DNA from: Mucilaginibacter sp.
GTDB taxonomy: Bacteria; Bacteroidota; Bacteroidia; Sphingobacteriales; Sphingobacteriaceae
Assembly: GCF_025359345.1 (NCBI RefSeq)
Contig: NZ_JANYGQ010000014.1
Span: forward strand, 20,565 to 84,564
Direction of reading: 5' to 3'
Length of the DNA: 64,000 nucleotides
Each line of letters opens with the position of its first letter. Within the stretch, counting starts at the first letter, position 1. Made by a program: the position numbers and the translations under genes. Under the pieces are notes generated by a model, which saw only the letters and a list, made by a program, of their open reading frames with translations, made no database searches and had not been told where the DNA came from. This document shows positions 15,393-23,490 of the stretch, piece after piece.

Positions 15393-15812
15393 CTATTTTT
15401 TTGCGTAGACATACGACGGGCCGTCGGCAATGCTGGTCCCTAAAGTGAGCATATCGTTTTGCACATCAATTACTTCGCCGTTTGCGCTGCCATCGTAGTA
15501 AATAAGGTAATACTTTTCGCTCCCCTGTGCATAAGTTTGCGTTGCTATGTGAAATGTGCCTTGTTTTGTAATGGCGTCGGCTACATAAAATGCATAAGTG
15601 CTATCGGCGTTAAATTGTACGATGTTGCCGTTACCCGCTGCAAAATTCCTGTCGGGTTGAAGTCCGCCCCGTTCAATTCTAAGCTCCCATTTTGCAAATA
15701 ACGGGCTGTTAGCCGCAGCCTTTAATTTAGCAGTATCCTGCAAGTCTTTTTTACAGCCCGTTGACATAATCGCCGCGCAAAAAACAAATAAAAACAACCT
15801 TATCAGTCTCAT
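15393..15812 (-). CDS. Small lipocalin-like lipoprotein A
   Basis: 139 residues with the signal peptide LFLFVFCAAIMSTGCKK, so Cys20 is the predicted lipidated residue. The mature part matches the next gene: KWELRIERGG, GNGNIVQFNADSTYAFY and a final SIADGPSYVYAKK. The pattern (WELR, QFNADSTY, a strand-rich middle) is that of the lipocalin-like domain common in Bacteroidota lipoproteins. The two genes are tandem paralogues 11 nt apart. Confidence 0.75.
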   Translation of the reverse strand: MRLIRLFLFVFCAAIMSTGCKKDLQDTAKLKAAANSPLFAKWELRIERGGLQPDRNFAAGNGNIVQFNADSTYAFYVADAITKQGTFHIATQTYAQGSEKYYLIYYDGSANGEVIDVQNDMLTLGTSIADGPSYVYAKK

Positions 15813-15823
15813 GATGTATTTAG

Positions 15824-16216
15824 TTATTTAGTTCGTAAATACAATGACGTTACGCCATCCGGGAAGGTGTTGCCGATGATTAACGAGTCAGCCTTTACGA
15901 TTAAGAAATTGGGGGAGTCATTTTCGCCCAGGTAAATGGCATCATGCTTTTCATCGCCCCAGTTAACGCCGTTTTTTATTATCCGGAAACGTCCGTTGTT
16001 ATCAGCTTTAAAATTGGTAAAGTGCTGGAAGGTGCTGTCTGCTTTAAATTGCAACAGGCTGCCATTCCCGGCGGGGACGTCCTTGTTAACCCCGGCTATG
16101 GTGCCCGAGTAATGTCGCAACTCCCAGGTGCCAACTAAATTGCCCGGTGCAACACCGGTTTTTGTGCAGCCCACAATTGTCGCCGATATACAAAAAATAA
16201 ATAAAAATGCTTTCAT
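15824..16216 (-). CDS. Small lipocalin-like lipoprotein B
   Basis: 130 residues with signal peptide and lipobox (ISATIVGCTK, Cys17). The mature part is LVGTWELRHYSG, GNGSLLQFKADSTFQHF, then FPDGVTSLYLRTK, a clear paralogue of the downstream gene. It was probably made by local duplication and anchored in the outer membrane. The ligand is unknown. Confidence 0.75.
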   Translation of the reverse strand: MKAFLFIFCISATIVGCTKTGVAPGNLVGTWELRHYSGTIAGVNKDVPAGNGSLLQFKADSTFQHFTNFKADNNGRFRIIKNGVNWGDEKHDAIYLGENDSPNFLIVKADSLIIGNTFPDGVTSLYLRTK

Positions 16217-16302
16217 GGCGGTTTATTTATTACGTATTACGGGGCGATAATACGCAACGCTACAGTAGGTTATAAAAATTATATCTGGCGAGTTTGCCGG
16301 GG

Positions 16303-16335
16303 AGATTTGACAACTTTTAAAAAGTTGTCAAATCT
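16303..16335. terminator. Bidirectional hairpin terminator
   Basis: A perfect 16-bp inverted repeat, arm AGATTTGACAACTTTT, with a single A in the centre. It lies 10 nt after the stop of the minus-strand nuclease gene. The A/T-rich inner stem gives a U run in either direction. Its very high symmetry suggests a bidirectional terminator or a dispersed element. Confidence 0.6.
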
Positions 16336-16344
16336 AAGTGTCTT

Positions 16345-17409
16345 TTATTTTTTATCCAATTTTTCAACTGTTTTCACCAATACATCACTGTATTTAAATA
16401 TTTCATCTATCCCGCTGATTTCATGTTTAATTTCTTTCTTATTTTCATCTAACACAACCAGCAATTTCTTGGTATTTAAATATAAACGACAAATTGTTTT
16501 CCTATTATTATCATCAAGTAAGATAGCAAAGTAAGATTGGGCGTCCCTATAAGTAATCCTCTTTGCATCGATAATTTGCCTCAATATTGATTTCACAATA
16601 TAGAACCCTTCCAATTCTTCTTCAGTGGTAACAATATTTGCACTGGGATTATCCGGTACAACTTCTATTTTAGCTGCTTCCTGGGCATCTTTTTGTTTCT
16701 CCTGGTTCAGCGCCGATTTTAACCGTTCATTAATCGTATCGTTAATTAATTGGTTAAATGAACGCTTAACGATTGGTTGGAATTGCTCCTTAATTTTCGC
16801 AGTTAATACGCCCGGATAAACCTGTTTTGTGAAAAACGCCACAAAGTTTTCAGATGGAGAATCCATCTCCTTGGTGAGGATATTTTTAAATTCATTTAGA
16901 TATTTAAGCTCACTTGCAGTGTTAGTTATATTCTCAACATCAAAATAAGATTTATGAAATTTCCGAAGTTCTGCAATTTCGACGTCCTTTATTTCAGTTA
17001 GCTTAAACTCAAAAAATGGCGTGGTATCCATCTTATTTTTTTCAACCAAATCCGTGTAAAAACGGTAGGTCATCCCATTTGATAATAAACCAAATTTGGC
17101 TTTGGTTGTGTGGAAATATCTAAATAGCTGCGAATTGTGCGGATCAAGGTTTTCCAGGTGATGTTTACATTCTATCAATATAGCCGGTTCCCCATCCTTC
17201 ATTATCGCGTAGTCGACCTTTTCGCCTTTTTTTATGCCAATATCTGCGATATACTCGGGATTCACCTCAAACGGATTAAAAACATCGTAACCCATAATTT
17301 GGATGAACGGCATAATTAAGGCATTTTTAGTAGCTTCTTCGGTTTGAAGTTGCGGGAGCATTTTTTCCGCACGCAAAGCGAGTTGCAAAATTTGGTCTTT
17401 AAAATCCAT
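16345..17409 (-). CDS. Type I restriction R-like N-terminal nuclease domain protein
   Basis: 354 residues from the Met at 17409 (MDFKDQILQLALRAEK); a longer frame adds 14 unlikely residues. Residues 15-140 look like the HsdR N-terminal PD-(D/E)xK nuclease domain: ATKNALIMPFIQIMGYDVF, a catalytic Asp in KVDYAI and ECKHH. A helical linker and a C-terminal domain of about 90 residues follow (FYIVKSILRQII, AQSYFAILLDDNNRKTICRL). There is no helicase and no HsdM or HsdS nearby. This type often stands alone and may be a solitary nuclease or defence factor. A strong hairpin follows the gene. Confidence 0.78.
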   Translation of the reverse strand: MDFKDQILQLALRAEKMLPQLQTEEATKNALIMPFIQIMGYDVFNPFEVNPEYIADIGIKKGEKVDYAIMKDGEPAILIECKHHLENLDPHNSQLFRYFHTTKAKFGLLSNGMTYRFYTDLVEKNKMDTTPFFEFKLTEIKDVEIAELRKFHKSYFDVENITNTASELKYLNEFKNILTKEMDSPSENFVAFFTKQVYPGVLTAKIKEQFQPIVKRSFNQLINDTINERLKSALNQEKQKDAQEAAKIEVVPDNPSANIVTTEEELEGFYIVKSILRQIIDAKRITYRDAQSYFAILLDDNNRKTICRLYLNTKKLLVVLDENKKEIKHEISGIDEIFKYSDVLVKTVEKLDKK

Positions 17410-17540
17410 GTGATAATTTGTTTGGTTTAATGAGATATTAAATCTAACCAATTTATATTTAATAACCTAATTCCTTGCTGGTGCAGTGCAGAATGCTATT
17501 ATATCGGAATAAATACTATTAAATAAAAGATGTGACGCAC

Positions 17541-17601
17541 CTACGGAGCGAAAAATCGTTTGTTTATTTTTTCCACCAATGTTTTGCTCCTAACGGAGCA
17601 A
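17541..17601. repeat. CTACGGAGC repeat with hairpin
   Basis: GCACCTACGGAGCG at about 17542 is followed by a perfect stem TTGCTCC-TAAC-GGAGCAA at 17584-17601. The shared ACGGAGC core suggests a small dispersed element in the gap between two minus-strand genes. Confidence 0.4.
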
Positions 17602-17680
17602 GTATGCTTACAAGTGTAGCCAAATATGGCTAAACAATTGACAAGTATACCACAACCACTACAAGCTCTCCAACCAAAGT

Positions 17681-19201
17681 CTACCCCACCAACTCCATTA
17701 CCTTCAAAATCTCGTCGATATATTCCCGGTTGTTGGCCAGTCGTGGCACTTTGTGCTGGCCACCGAGTTTGCCTTTTTCCTTCATCCAGTTAAAAAACGT
17801 GCCCTCGGGGGCTTTGCGCACTATGGGGCGGCGCAGGGCCATATCTTTAAAGCGCTTGGCGTCGTAGTCGGAATTGATGCGGCGCAGGGTTTCATCTAAA
17901 ATATCAACAAAGCGTTCAAACTCGGCAGGCTTTTTTTCAAACTCTATTACCCACTCATGGGCGCCGCACTCATCGCCGTTAAAGTAAACCGGAGCTGCAG
18001 TATAATCGCGGATGATAGCGCCGGTTTGCTGACAGGCTTCTTCTAAAGCGCGCTCGGCATTGTCAATTATCAGTTCTTCGCCGAAAGCGTTTATAAAATG
18101 CTTGGTGCGCCCGGTAACCTGGATACGAAAAGGCGATAGTGAAGTAAATTTCACAGTATCCCCTATTAAATAGCGCCATAAACCCGCATTGGTGCTGATG
18201 ATAAGCGCGTAATTTTTATCAAGCACCACTTCATCTAACGTAAGCGTCTGCGGGTTTTCGTCGTGCAGGTGCTCCAGTGGTAAAAACTCGTAAAATATAC
18301 CATAGTCAAGCATCAGGAGCATTTCGCCGGGTTCGCGGGTATCCTGTATGCCAAAAAAACCTTCGGATGCATTATAGTTTTCCAGGTAGTACATGTCATC
18401 GTTCGGGATCAGCTTTTTAAACTGCTCGCGATAAGGTGTAAAATTTACCGCCCCATGAAAGTACATTTCGAGGTTGGGCCACACCTCCAGCAGATTTTTT
18501 TTGCCGGTTATTTCCAGTATCCGTTTAAACAATAAAATGTTCCATGTGGGTACGCCGCTCAGGCTGGTTACATTAACATCGATGGTAGCTTGGGCTATCT
18601 TTTCAATCTTTTCTTCAAAATCCTCCAGCAGGGCAATATCCATGTGGGGCGTGCGGTGCAGCTCTGCCCAGAGGGGGAGATTTTTCATCAGCACTGCACT
18701 AAGATCGCCAAATGATGTATCGGCGCCCAACTGACTCACCTGGTAGCTGCCGCCAAGGGTTAATATTTTGCCGGTAAACATCCGGGCGTTGGGCGTATTG
18801 TTGAAGTATATGGTTAGTAGATCTTTGCCGCCTTTAAAGTGGCACTCCTCCAGTGCCTCTTCGCTTACCGGGATAAATTTGCTGCGGTCGCTGGTGGTGC
18901 CCGATGATTTAGCAAACCATCGTATCTCCGACGGCCAAAGCACGTTTTGCTCTCCGCGCAGCATACGCTCGATGTAGGGTTTTAAGGTATCGTAAGTTTG
19001 TATGGGTACGCGCTCTTTAAACTGCTCTAAATGGGTAATGGATTTGTAGCCATATTTTCGGCCCCATTCGGTATTTTCTGCTGCGTTTATCAGTTGCTCA
19101 AACCACTCCTCCTGTACTTCATTGGGATATTTCATAAAAAGCTCTATCTGGTGGATACGCTTTTTCATGAACCAGGTAAATACGGAGTTAAAAATGGTCA
19201 T
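17681..19201 (-). CDS. GH3-family acyl-adenylate/amide synthetase-like protein
   Basis: 506 residues, the bacterial GH3 length. The ANL-type fold is suggested by WFAKSSGTTSDRSKFIPVS (the P-loop-like SSGTT phosphate motif), YLENYNASEGFFGIQD (nucleotide-binding A-region), YALIISTNAGLWRYLIGDTV and a C-terminal GRTKHFINAFGEELI. Plant GH3 proteins adenylate jasmonate or auxin and join them to amino acids; bacterial homologues are of unknown substrate. There is no membrane anchor. It lies downstream of lptB and recJ on the same strand. Confidence 0.85.
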   Translation of the reverse strand: MTIFNSVFTWFMKKRIHQIELFMKYPNEVQEEWFEQLINAAENTEWGRKYGYKSITHLEQFKERVPIQTYDTLKPYIERMLRGEQNVLWPSEIRWFAKSSGTTSDRSKFIPVSEEALEECHFKGGKDLLTIYFNNTPNARMFTGKILTLGGSYQVSQLGADTSFGDLSAVLMKNLPLWAELHRTPHMDIALLEDFEEKIEKIAQATIDVNVTSLSGVPTWNILLFKRILEITGKKNLLEVWPNLEMYFHGAVNFTPYREQFKKLIPNDDMYYLENYNASEGFFGIQDTREPGEMLLMLDYGIFYEFLPLEHLHDENPQTLTLDEVVLDKNYALIISTNAGLWRYLIGDTVKFTSLSPFRIQVTGRTKHFINAFGEELIIDNAERALEEACQQTGAIIRDYTAAPVYFNGDECGAHEWVIEFEKKPAEFERFVDILDETLRRINSDYDAKRFKDMALRRPIVRKAPEGTFFNWMKEKGKLGGQHKVPRLANNREYIDEILKVMELVG

Positions 19202-19209
19202 GTTGGGGA

Positions 19210-19241
19210 GTTAGTGAATTACTGATTTAGTGAGTTAGTGA
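19210..19241. repeat. Octamer tandem array upstream of the GH3 gene
   Basis: Four 8-nt units in register: GTTAGTGA, ATTACTGA, TTTAGTGA and GTTAGTGA. They begin 9 nt upstream of the GH3 start codon. Confidence 0.7.
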
Positions 19242-19289
19242 TTTTAAAAAGTTATTTACTTAAAGGTAGTTAAAATCAATAGTCCTCCC

Positions 19290-19317
19290 CTAATCTCTGG
19301 TCTCTAATCTTTAATCA
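19290..19317. repeat. Heptamer array at the lptB stop codon
   Basis: Four 7-nt units, CTAATCT, CTGGTCT, CTAATCT and TTAATCA, the last overlapping the lptB stop codon. Nearly the same heptads occur at 54650-54677, again overlapping a stop codon. Confidence 0.7.
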
Positions 19318-20075
19318 ACTTTAACCACAGGTTTATCAAAATTGAAAACTTTTCTCTTCAATACAAAATTTGAGCCCAGGTAAACTTTGCGCACCATCTC
19401 ATTATTGGCCAGTACCTCAGGCACGCCCGATTCTAACAGCTTGCCTTCGAACAACAGGTAGGCGCGGTCGGTAATTGACAGGGTTTCCTGCACGTTGTGG
19501 TCGGTAATCAGGATGCCGATGTTGCGGGTTTTTAGCTTGGCTACCATGGTTTGTATTTCTTCCACGGCAATAGGGTCAACACCGGCAAAGGGCTCATCCA
19601 GCAAAATAAAGTTAGGCTCAGCAGCCAGGGCGCGCGCAATTTCAGTACGGCGACGCTCACCACCCGACAATAAATCGCCCCGGTTGCGGCGCACTTTGTG
19701 CAGGCTGAATTCGTCAATCAGTTCTTCCAGCTTGTCCTTTTGCCTGTCTTTAGGCATAGTGCCCATTTCCAAAACGGCTTTAATATTATCCTCGACAGAA
19801 AGCTTACGAAATACCGATGCTTCCTGCGCTAAATAGCCAATGCCTTTTTGGGCTCTACGATACATCGGATCTTGGGTAATATCCACATCATCTAAAAACA
19901 CCTGGCCCTCGTTAGGCTTTATCAAGCCCACAATCATATAAAACGAAGTAGTTTTCCCGGCTCCATTCGGCCCCAGCAAACCCACAATTTCGCCTTGTGC
20001 TACGTTAAAGCTCACATCGTTTACAACGGTACGCTGTTTATATTTTTTTAATAGATTTTCTGCTCTAAGTATCAT
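19311..20075 (-). CDS. lptB: LPS export ABC transporter ATPase LptB
   Basis: 254 residues, the normal LptB length. It powers extraction of lipopolysaccharide from the inner membrane with LptF/G. All nucleotide-binding motifs are present: Walker [14 protein letters not shown]-loop LAQEASVF, signature [16 protein letters not shown], Walker [13 protein letters not shown] and the switch His in [11 protein letters not shown]. The ERRRTEIAR form of the signature helix is diagnostic for LptB. LptF/G are not in the window. Both flanking gaps consist of short-period repeat arrays. Confidence 0.93.
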   Translation of the reverse strand: MILRAENLLKKYKQRTVVNDVSFNVAQGEIVGLLGPNGAGKTTSFYMIVGLIKPNEGQVFLDDVDITQDPMYRRAQKGIGYLAQEASVFRKLSVEDNIKAVLEMGTMPKDRQKDKLEELIDEFSLHKVRRNRGDLLSGGERRRTEIARALAAEPNFILLDEPFAGVDPIAVEEIQTMVAKLKTRNIGILITDHNVQETLSITDRAYLLFEGKLLESGVPEVLANNEMVRKVYLGSNFVLKRKVFNFDKPVVKVD

Positions 20076-20078
20076 TAA

Positions 20079-20158
20079 CCGTTGATTTGTTTGATTACGT
20101 TGATTTCGCTGATTATTCTCTGAACCTTAATTTTCTTGATTTGAGGATTTTCGTGATT
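20079..20158. repeat. Nonamer array upstream of lptB
   Basis: Nine-nt units with a TTGATT core follow each other from 4 nt upstream of the lptB start: CCGTTGATT, TGTTTGATT, ACGTTGATT, TCGCTGATT, then drifted units and TTCTTGATT. The family matches 1172-1234. Confidence 0.7.
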
Positions 20159-20162
20159 CTTA

Positions 20163-20204
20163 CTATGGTCTATCGTCCATGGTCTTTTCCCATTAACTAT
20201 GAAC
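20163..20204. repeat. Heptamer array at the recJ stop codon
   Basis: Units CTATGGT, CTATCGT, CCATGGT and CTTTTCC in 7-nt register, running up to and into the recJ stop (20197). The same heptads occur at 51403-51437 and in 55621-55823. Confidence 0.65.
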
Positions 20205-21909
20205 TCCCCTCGTTAAACCTTATCCCCTTCACATTTAATTGTATCGTCCGTCGTTCTTTCCAAACGTTTTCTTCGATGGTGTAGCACATGTCGAACGGTG
20301 CGCCTGCAACCAGTTTGGGCAGGTATTCGCCGTGACCGAAGGCTATACAATCGAACATGGCCGATCCGGCTTGCATCACCGTCATCTTCACATGGTTTTG
20401 GCCAACTATATTAGCCACGCCACAAACATACACGTTTTTACTGATGAACACGGGCGCCATATTCTCTGGACCGAACGGCGCAAACTGGTTCAGCACCCTA
20501 AAAAATTTCGCATCCACCTGGCTTAAACGTAATTCTGCATCAATTTGTATCTGTTGTATTAATTGTTCGGGTTTTATGGTTGCACTCACTACCTGTTCAA
20601 ACCTATCGATAAAAGCCGGCAAGTTCTCGGGATGCATAGTTAGCCCGGCAGCATAGCGGTGACCGCCAAACTGTATGAGCAAATCGCTGCATTCGCAAAG
20701 GGCCTCGTACAGATCAAACCCCAGCACCGACCGTGCCGAACCTGCCACATGCCCGTTAGAGCGGGTTAACACGATTGTGGGCCGGTAATATTTTTCGGTA
20801 AGGCGCGATGCCACGATGCCGATAACGCCTTTGTTCCATTGTTCGTTAAACACCACGGTAGAGTTCCGGTTGATCAGCTCCTCGTTGCCGTCTATCATTC
20901 CCAGGGCTTCCTCGGTTATCTGCAGGTCGTGCCCCTTTCGTTCGGTGTTGTGGATGTTTATCAGTTCGCTTTTTTCGGTTGCGCCCGCGTGTTCTGTATT
21001 TATTAGCAGTTCCACCGCGTGTTTGGCATGATCAATCCGCCCGGCAGCGTTTATTCGCGGACCGAGCAGGAACACCACATCAGATATGGTATAATAGGTT
21101 CCCCGCCCGGCAACTTCCATCAGGGTTTTAACGCCCATGCAGGGGTTGCTGTTTATTTTACTTAGTCCAAGATGTGCCAGCACCCGATTTTCGCCGGTTA
21201 TATGTACAATATCGCAGGCAATGCTGATGGCCACCAAATCAAGGTAGCATTCCACCTCACTAAACGGGATATCGTTCTTTTCGGCATAGGCTTGTATCAG
21301 CTTAAAACCTATACCTGCGCCTGATAATTCTTTAAATGGATATCCGCAATCGGCGCGCTTTGGGTCGAGCACCGCGACGGCGGCGGGCAGTTCGTCGCCG
21401 GGCAAGTGGTGGTCGCAGATGATAAAGTCGACGTTAAGCGTATTGGCATAAGCAATTTTATCAACAGATTTAATGCCGCAGTCAAGAGCCACAATCAGCG
21501 TAAAACCATTTTCGGCGGCGTAGTCAATTCCTTTGGTCGATATACCGTAGCCTTCCAGGTAACGGTCGGGCACATAATATTCCAGGTTGCTGTAAAATTT
21601 ACTAAAAAAACTGTAAACTAATGATACAGCAGTGGTGCCATCCACGTCATAATCGCCATAAATTAAAACCTTCTCGCCGGCGGCCATTGCTGCCTCAATT
21701 CGCAAAACAGCTTTCTCCATATCCGCCATCAGGAAGGGGTCGTGCAGGTGGCGGTAATCGGGCCTGAAGAAAAGACGGGCTTCTTCGTAACTTTTAATTC
21801 CCCTGAGTACCAGCAAGGTACTTAAAACGGTATCAATTTTTAATGTGGCAGCCAGTTCATTCACCAGCTGTTCATCAGCATTATCCCTTATAGCCCACCG
21901 TTTATTCAT
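20197..21909 (-). CDS. recJ: Single-stranded-DNA-specific exonuclease RecJ
   Basis: 570 residues. It degrades single-stranded DNA 5' to 3' in recombination and repair. The DHH domain motifs are YGDYDVDGTTAV (residues about 80-91), LIVALDCG, FIICDHHLPG and LAHLGLSKIN. The DHHA1 and C-terminal OB-like regions follow, including GIVASRLTEKYYRPTIVL and the glycine-rich IQFGGHRYAAGL. The length matches bacterial RecJ. It is the first gene of a minus-strand series with lptB and GH3, but the gaps between them are 121 and 109 nt. Confidence 0.94.
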   Translation of the reverse strand: MNKRWAIRDNADEQLVNELAATLKIDTVLSTLLVLRGIKSYEEARLFFRPDYRHLHDPFLMADMEKAVLRIEAAMAAGEKVLIYGDYDVDGTTAVSLVYSFFSKFYSNLEYYVPDRYLEGYGISTKGIDYAAENGFTLIVALDCGIKSVDKIAYANTLNVDFIICDHHLPGDELPAAVAVLDPKRADCGYPFKELSGAGIGFKLIQAYAEKNDIPFSEVECYLDLVAISIACDIVHITGENRVLAHLGLSKINSNPCMGVKTLMEVAGRGTYYTISDVVFLLGPRINAAGRIDHAKHAVELLINTEHAGATEKSELINIHNTERKGHDLQITEEALGMIDGNEELINRNSTVVFNEQWNKGVIGIVASRLTEKYYRPTIVLTRSNGHVAGSARSVLGFDLYEALCECSDLLIQFGGHRYAAGLTMHPENLPAFIDRFEQVVSATIKPEQLIQQIQIDAELRLSQVDAKFFRVLNQFAPFGPENMAPVFISKNVYVCGVANIVGQNHVKMTVMQAGSAMFDCIAFGHGEYLPKLVAGAPFDMCYTIEENVWKERRTIQLNVKGIRFNEGSS

Positions 21910-21977
21910 TATCTTTGTACCTGTAAATGGCGATAAAGATAAACGAAATTATATTTTCTTTATCGCGTAAACCCAAT

Positions 21978-22095
21978 TTGTCGTTGCGACGAACAGCCTG
22001 TCCCGACTTTGTTTCGGGAAAGCAATCTCGTCGCCATGCAGGGCCGCCCTGTATAGTTTGCGATTGCCGCGCTCGTTCCTCGCTCGCAATGACAA
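21978..22095. repeat. Dispersed palindromic repeat (TTGTCRTTGCGA ends)
   Basis: It starts TTGTCGTTGCGACGAACAGC and ends with the inverted arm CTCGCTCGCAATGACAA. The internal segments GCAATCTCGTC and GCGATTGC-like parts recur in other copies (10976, 25932). It separates recJ from the divergent hydrolase gene. Confidence 0.65.
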
Positions 22096-22122
22096 AATGG
22101 ACTATTTAATTTTATTAATCCG

Positions 22123-22893
22123 ATGAATATATTCACCCTTGCCGAAGGCTCCTACTCTGTTGATGCTACCAAAAAGTTTATCCCGTTTAACCCCGAAACG
22201 GATAGCCCGAAGGACAGGCCGGCCTCGCTGTTTATACATGTCAACCCGTTTTTGGTGCAAACCGATACTGACTTAATATTGCTGGACACCGGGCTGGGTT
22301 ATAAAGATACCCGGGACGAATTATTTTTACACCAGCACATCCGCAATGCGGGTTTCGACCCGGAAGAAGTTACGCTGGTTATTATGTCGCACCTGCATTA
22401 CGATCATTCGGGCGGACTGGTGGTTGAGCGTGGCGGCAAACTGGTGCCAAGCTTTCCGCAGGCGCAGCATGTTATCGCAAAACAGGAATGGGAAAAGGGA
22501 CTTAGCGGCGGCTCATCATCCTATCACAAAGAAATTTTTGAAGCATTACAGGGTAATATCAACCTAACCCTTGTTGAAGGCAGCGGCGAATTTAAGCCGG
22601 GTATACGTTATGAGCATTCGGGCGGACATTCACCTTACCACATGGTAATTTGGATTGAGGACCGTGAAGGCAAATGTTTTTTTGGCGGCGATGAATTACC
22701 TGAACCAGAGCAACTTATCCGGAAATTTATTGCGAAGTATGATTTTGACGGGCGAAAAGCTATGCAACTAAGGGAACAATATGGTAAAATAGCGGCAACA
22801 GAGGGCTGGACCTGTTTATTTTACCATGCAAAATCGACGTGTGTAGGAACGGTTGTTTATAACGATGAGCATTTCCAGGTAATACCTGGTTAA
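22123..22893 (+). CDS. MBL-fold metallohydrolase
   Basis: 256 residues with the metallo-beta-lactamase zinc motif H90-L-H92-Y-D94-H95 (SHLHYDHSGG). Further ligands follow in RYEHSGGHSPYHM (a GHSPYH-type His) and CFFGGDELPE (bridging Asp), and the last His is in LFYHAKS. The N-terminal strand FTLAEGSYSVD and the LILLDTGLGY turn fit a quorum-quenching or lactonase-like subgroup, but the substrate is unknown. There is no signal peptide. The 3' end overlaps the convergent receiver gene by 4 nt. Confidence 0.88.
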   Translation: MNIFTLAEGSYSVDATKKFIPFNPETDSPKDRPASLFIHVNPFLVQTDTDLILLDTGLGYKDTRDELFLHQHIRNAGFDPEEVTLVIMSHLHYDHSGGLVVERGGKLVPSFPQAQHVIAKQEWEKGLSGGSSSYHKEIFEALQGNINLTLVEGSGEFKPGIRYEHSGGHSPYHMVIWIEDREGKCFFGGDELPEPEQLIRKFIAKYDFDGRKAMQLREQYGKIAATEGWTCLFYHAKSTCVGTVVYNDEHFQVIPG

Positions 22894-23309
22894 GCGGGAT
22901 CTTCCACTTTAAAAAGTTCAACTATTTTTTCAACGTTTAGAGGTTTTGAGATAAAGTCTTTTACCAGCGGGTATGAGCGCGCTTTGTTGATATCGTTACT
23001 GAATACTGATGACGAAATGATATAAATTTTGCATTTGCCCAATGGGTCGATGTTAAGGCGTTTAAATTCATCCAAAAACTCCCATCCGTTCATTATGGGC
23101 ATATTTATATCGAGCAGGATGTAGTCCGGTAGTTTTTCAGGATCGACCTTTTGTATATCCATTAACTGATCTATAGCATATTTACCGTTGAGGCAGGCCA
23201 TGATCTCGGTATTCATTAGCGCTTTCTTTATCAGTTTAATGGAGATAAAGTTGTTAATTTCATCATCATCAACAAGTAAAATACTAACGGATCTGCTATT
23301 AAATTCCAT
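22890..23309 (-). CDS. Stand-alone response regulator receiver protein
   Basis: 139 residues, a single CheY-like receiver. The acidic pocket is DDDE at 14-17, the phospho-acceptor is D67 in YILLDINMPIMNGWEF, a Ser/Thr lies in IYIISSSVF, and K122 is in DFISKPL. There is no output domain, so it probably acts by protein-protein contact or in a phosphorelay, as Rcp1-type proteins do. No kinase gene is adjacent. A second such protein lies at 57744-58172. Confidence 0.88.
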   Translation of the reverse strand: MEFNSRSVSILLVDDDEINNFISIKLIKKALMNTEIMACLNGKYAIDQLMDIQKVDPEKLPDYILLDINMPIMNGWEFLDEFKRLNIDPLGKCKIYIISSSVFSNDINKARSYPLVKDFISKPLNVEKIVELFKVEDPA

Positions 23310-23490
23310 ATAACTAAATTATGATATGCTTTATACGCAACAAAAATTTAAAAGGTTATACACCTTGCACGAATAAATTAAACAGAGCGATTAAAACGGT
23401 AGAAGTAACGTTGAATTGCCCGGGCCGTCAGTTAATTGGGTAATATTGATTAAAATTAATACTTTAGACTGAACATTCCAATAGCTTAAT

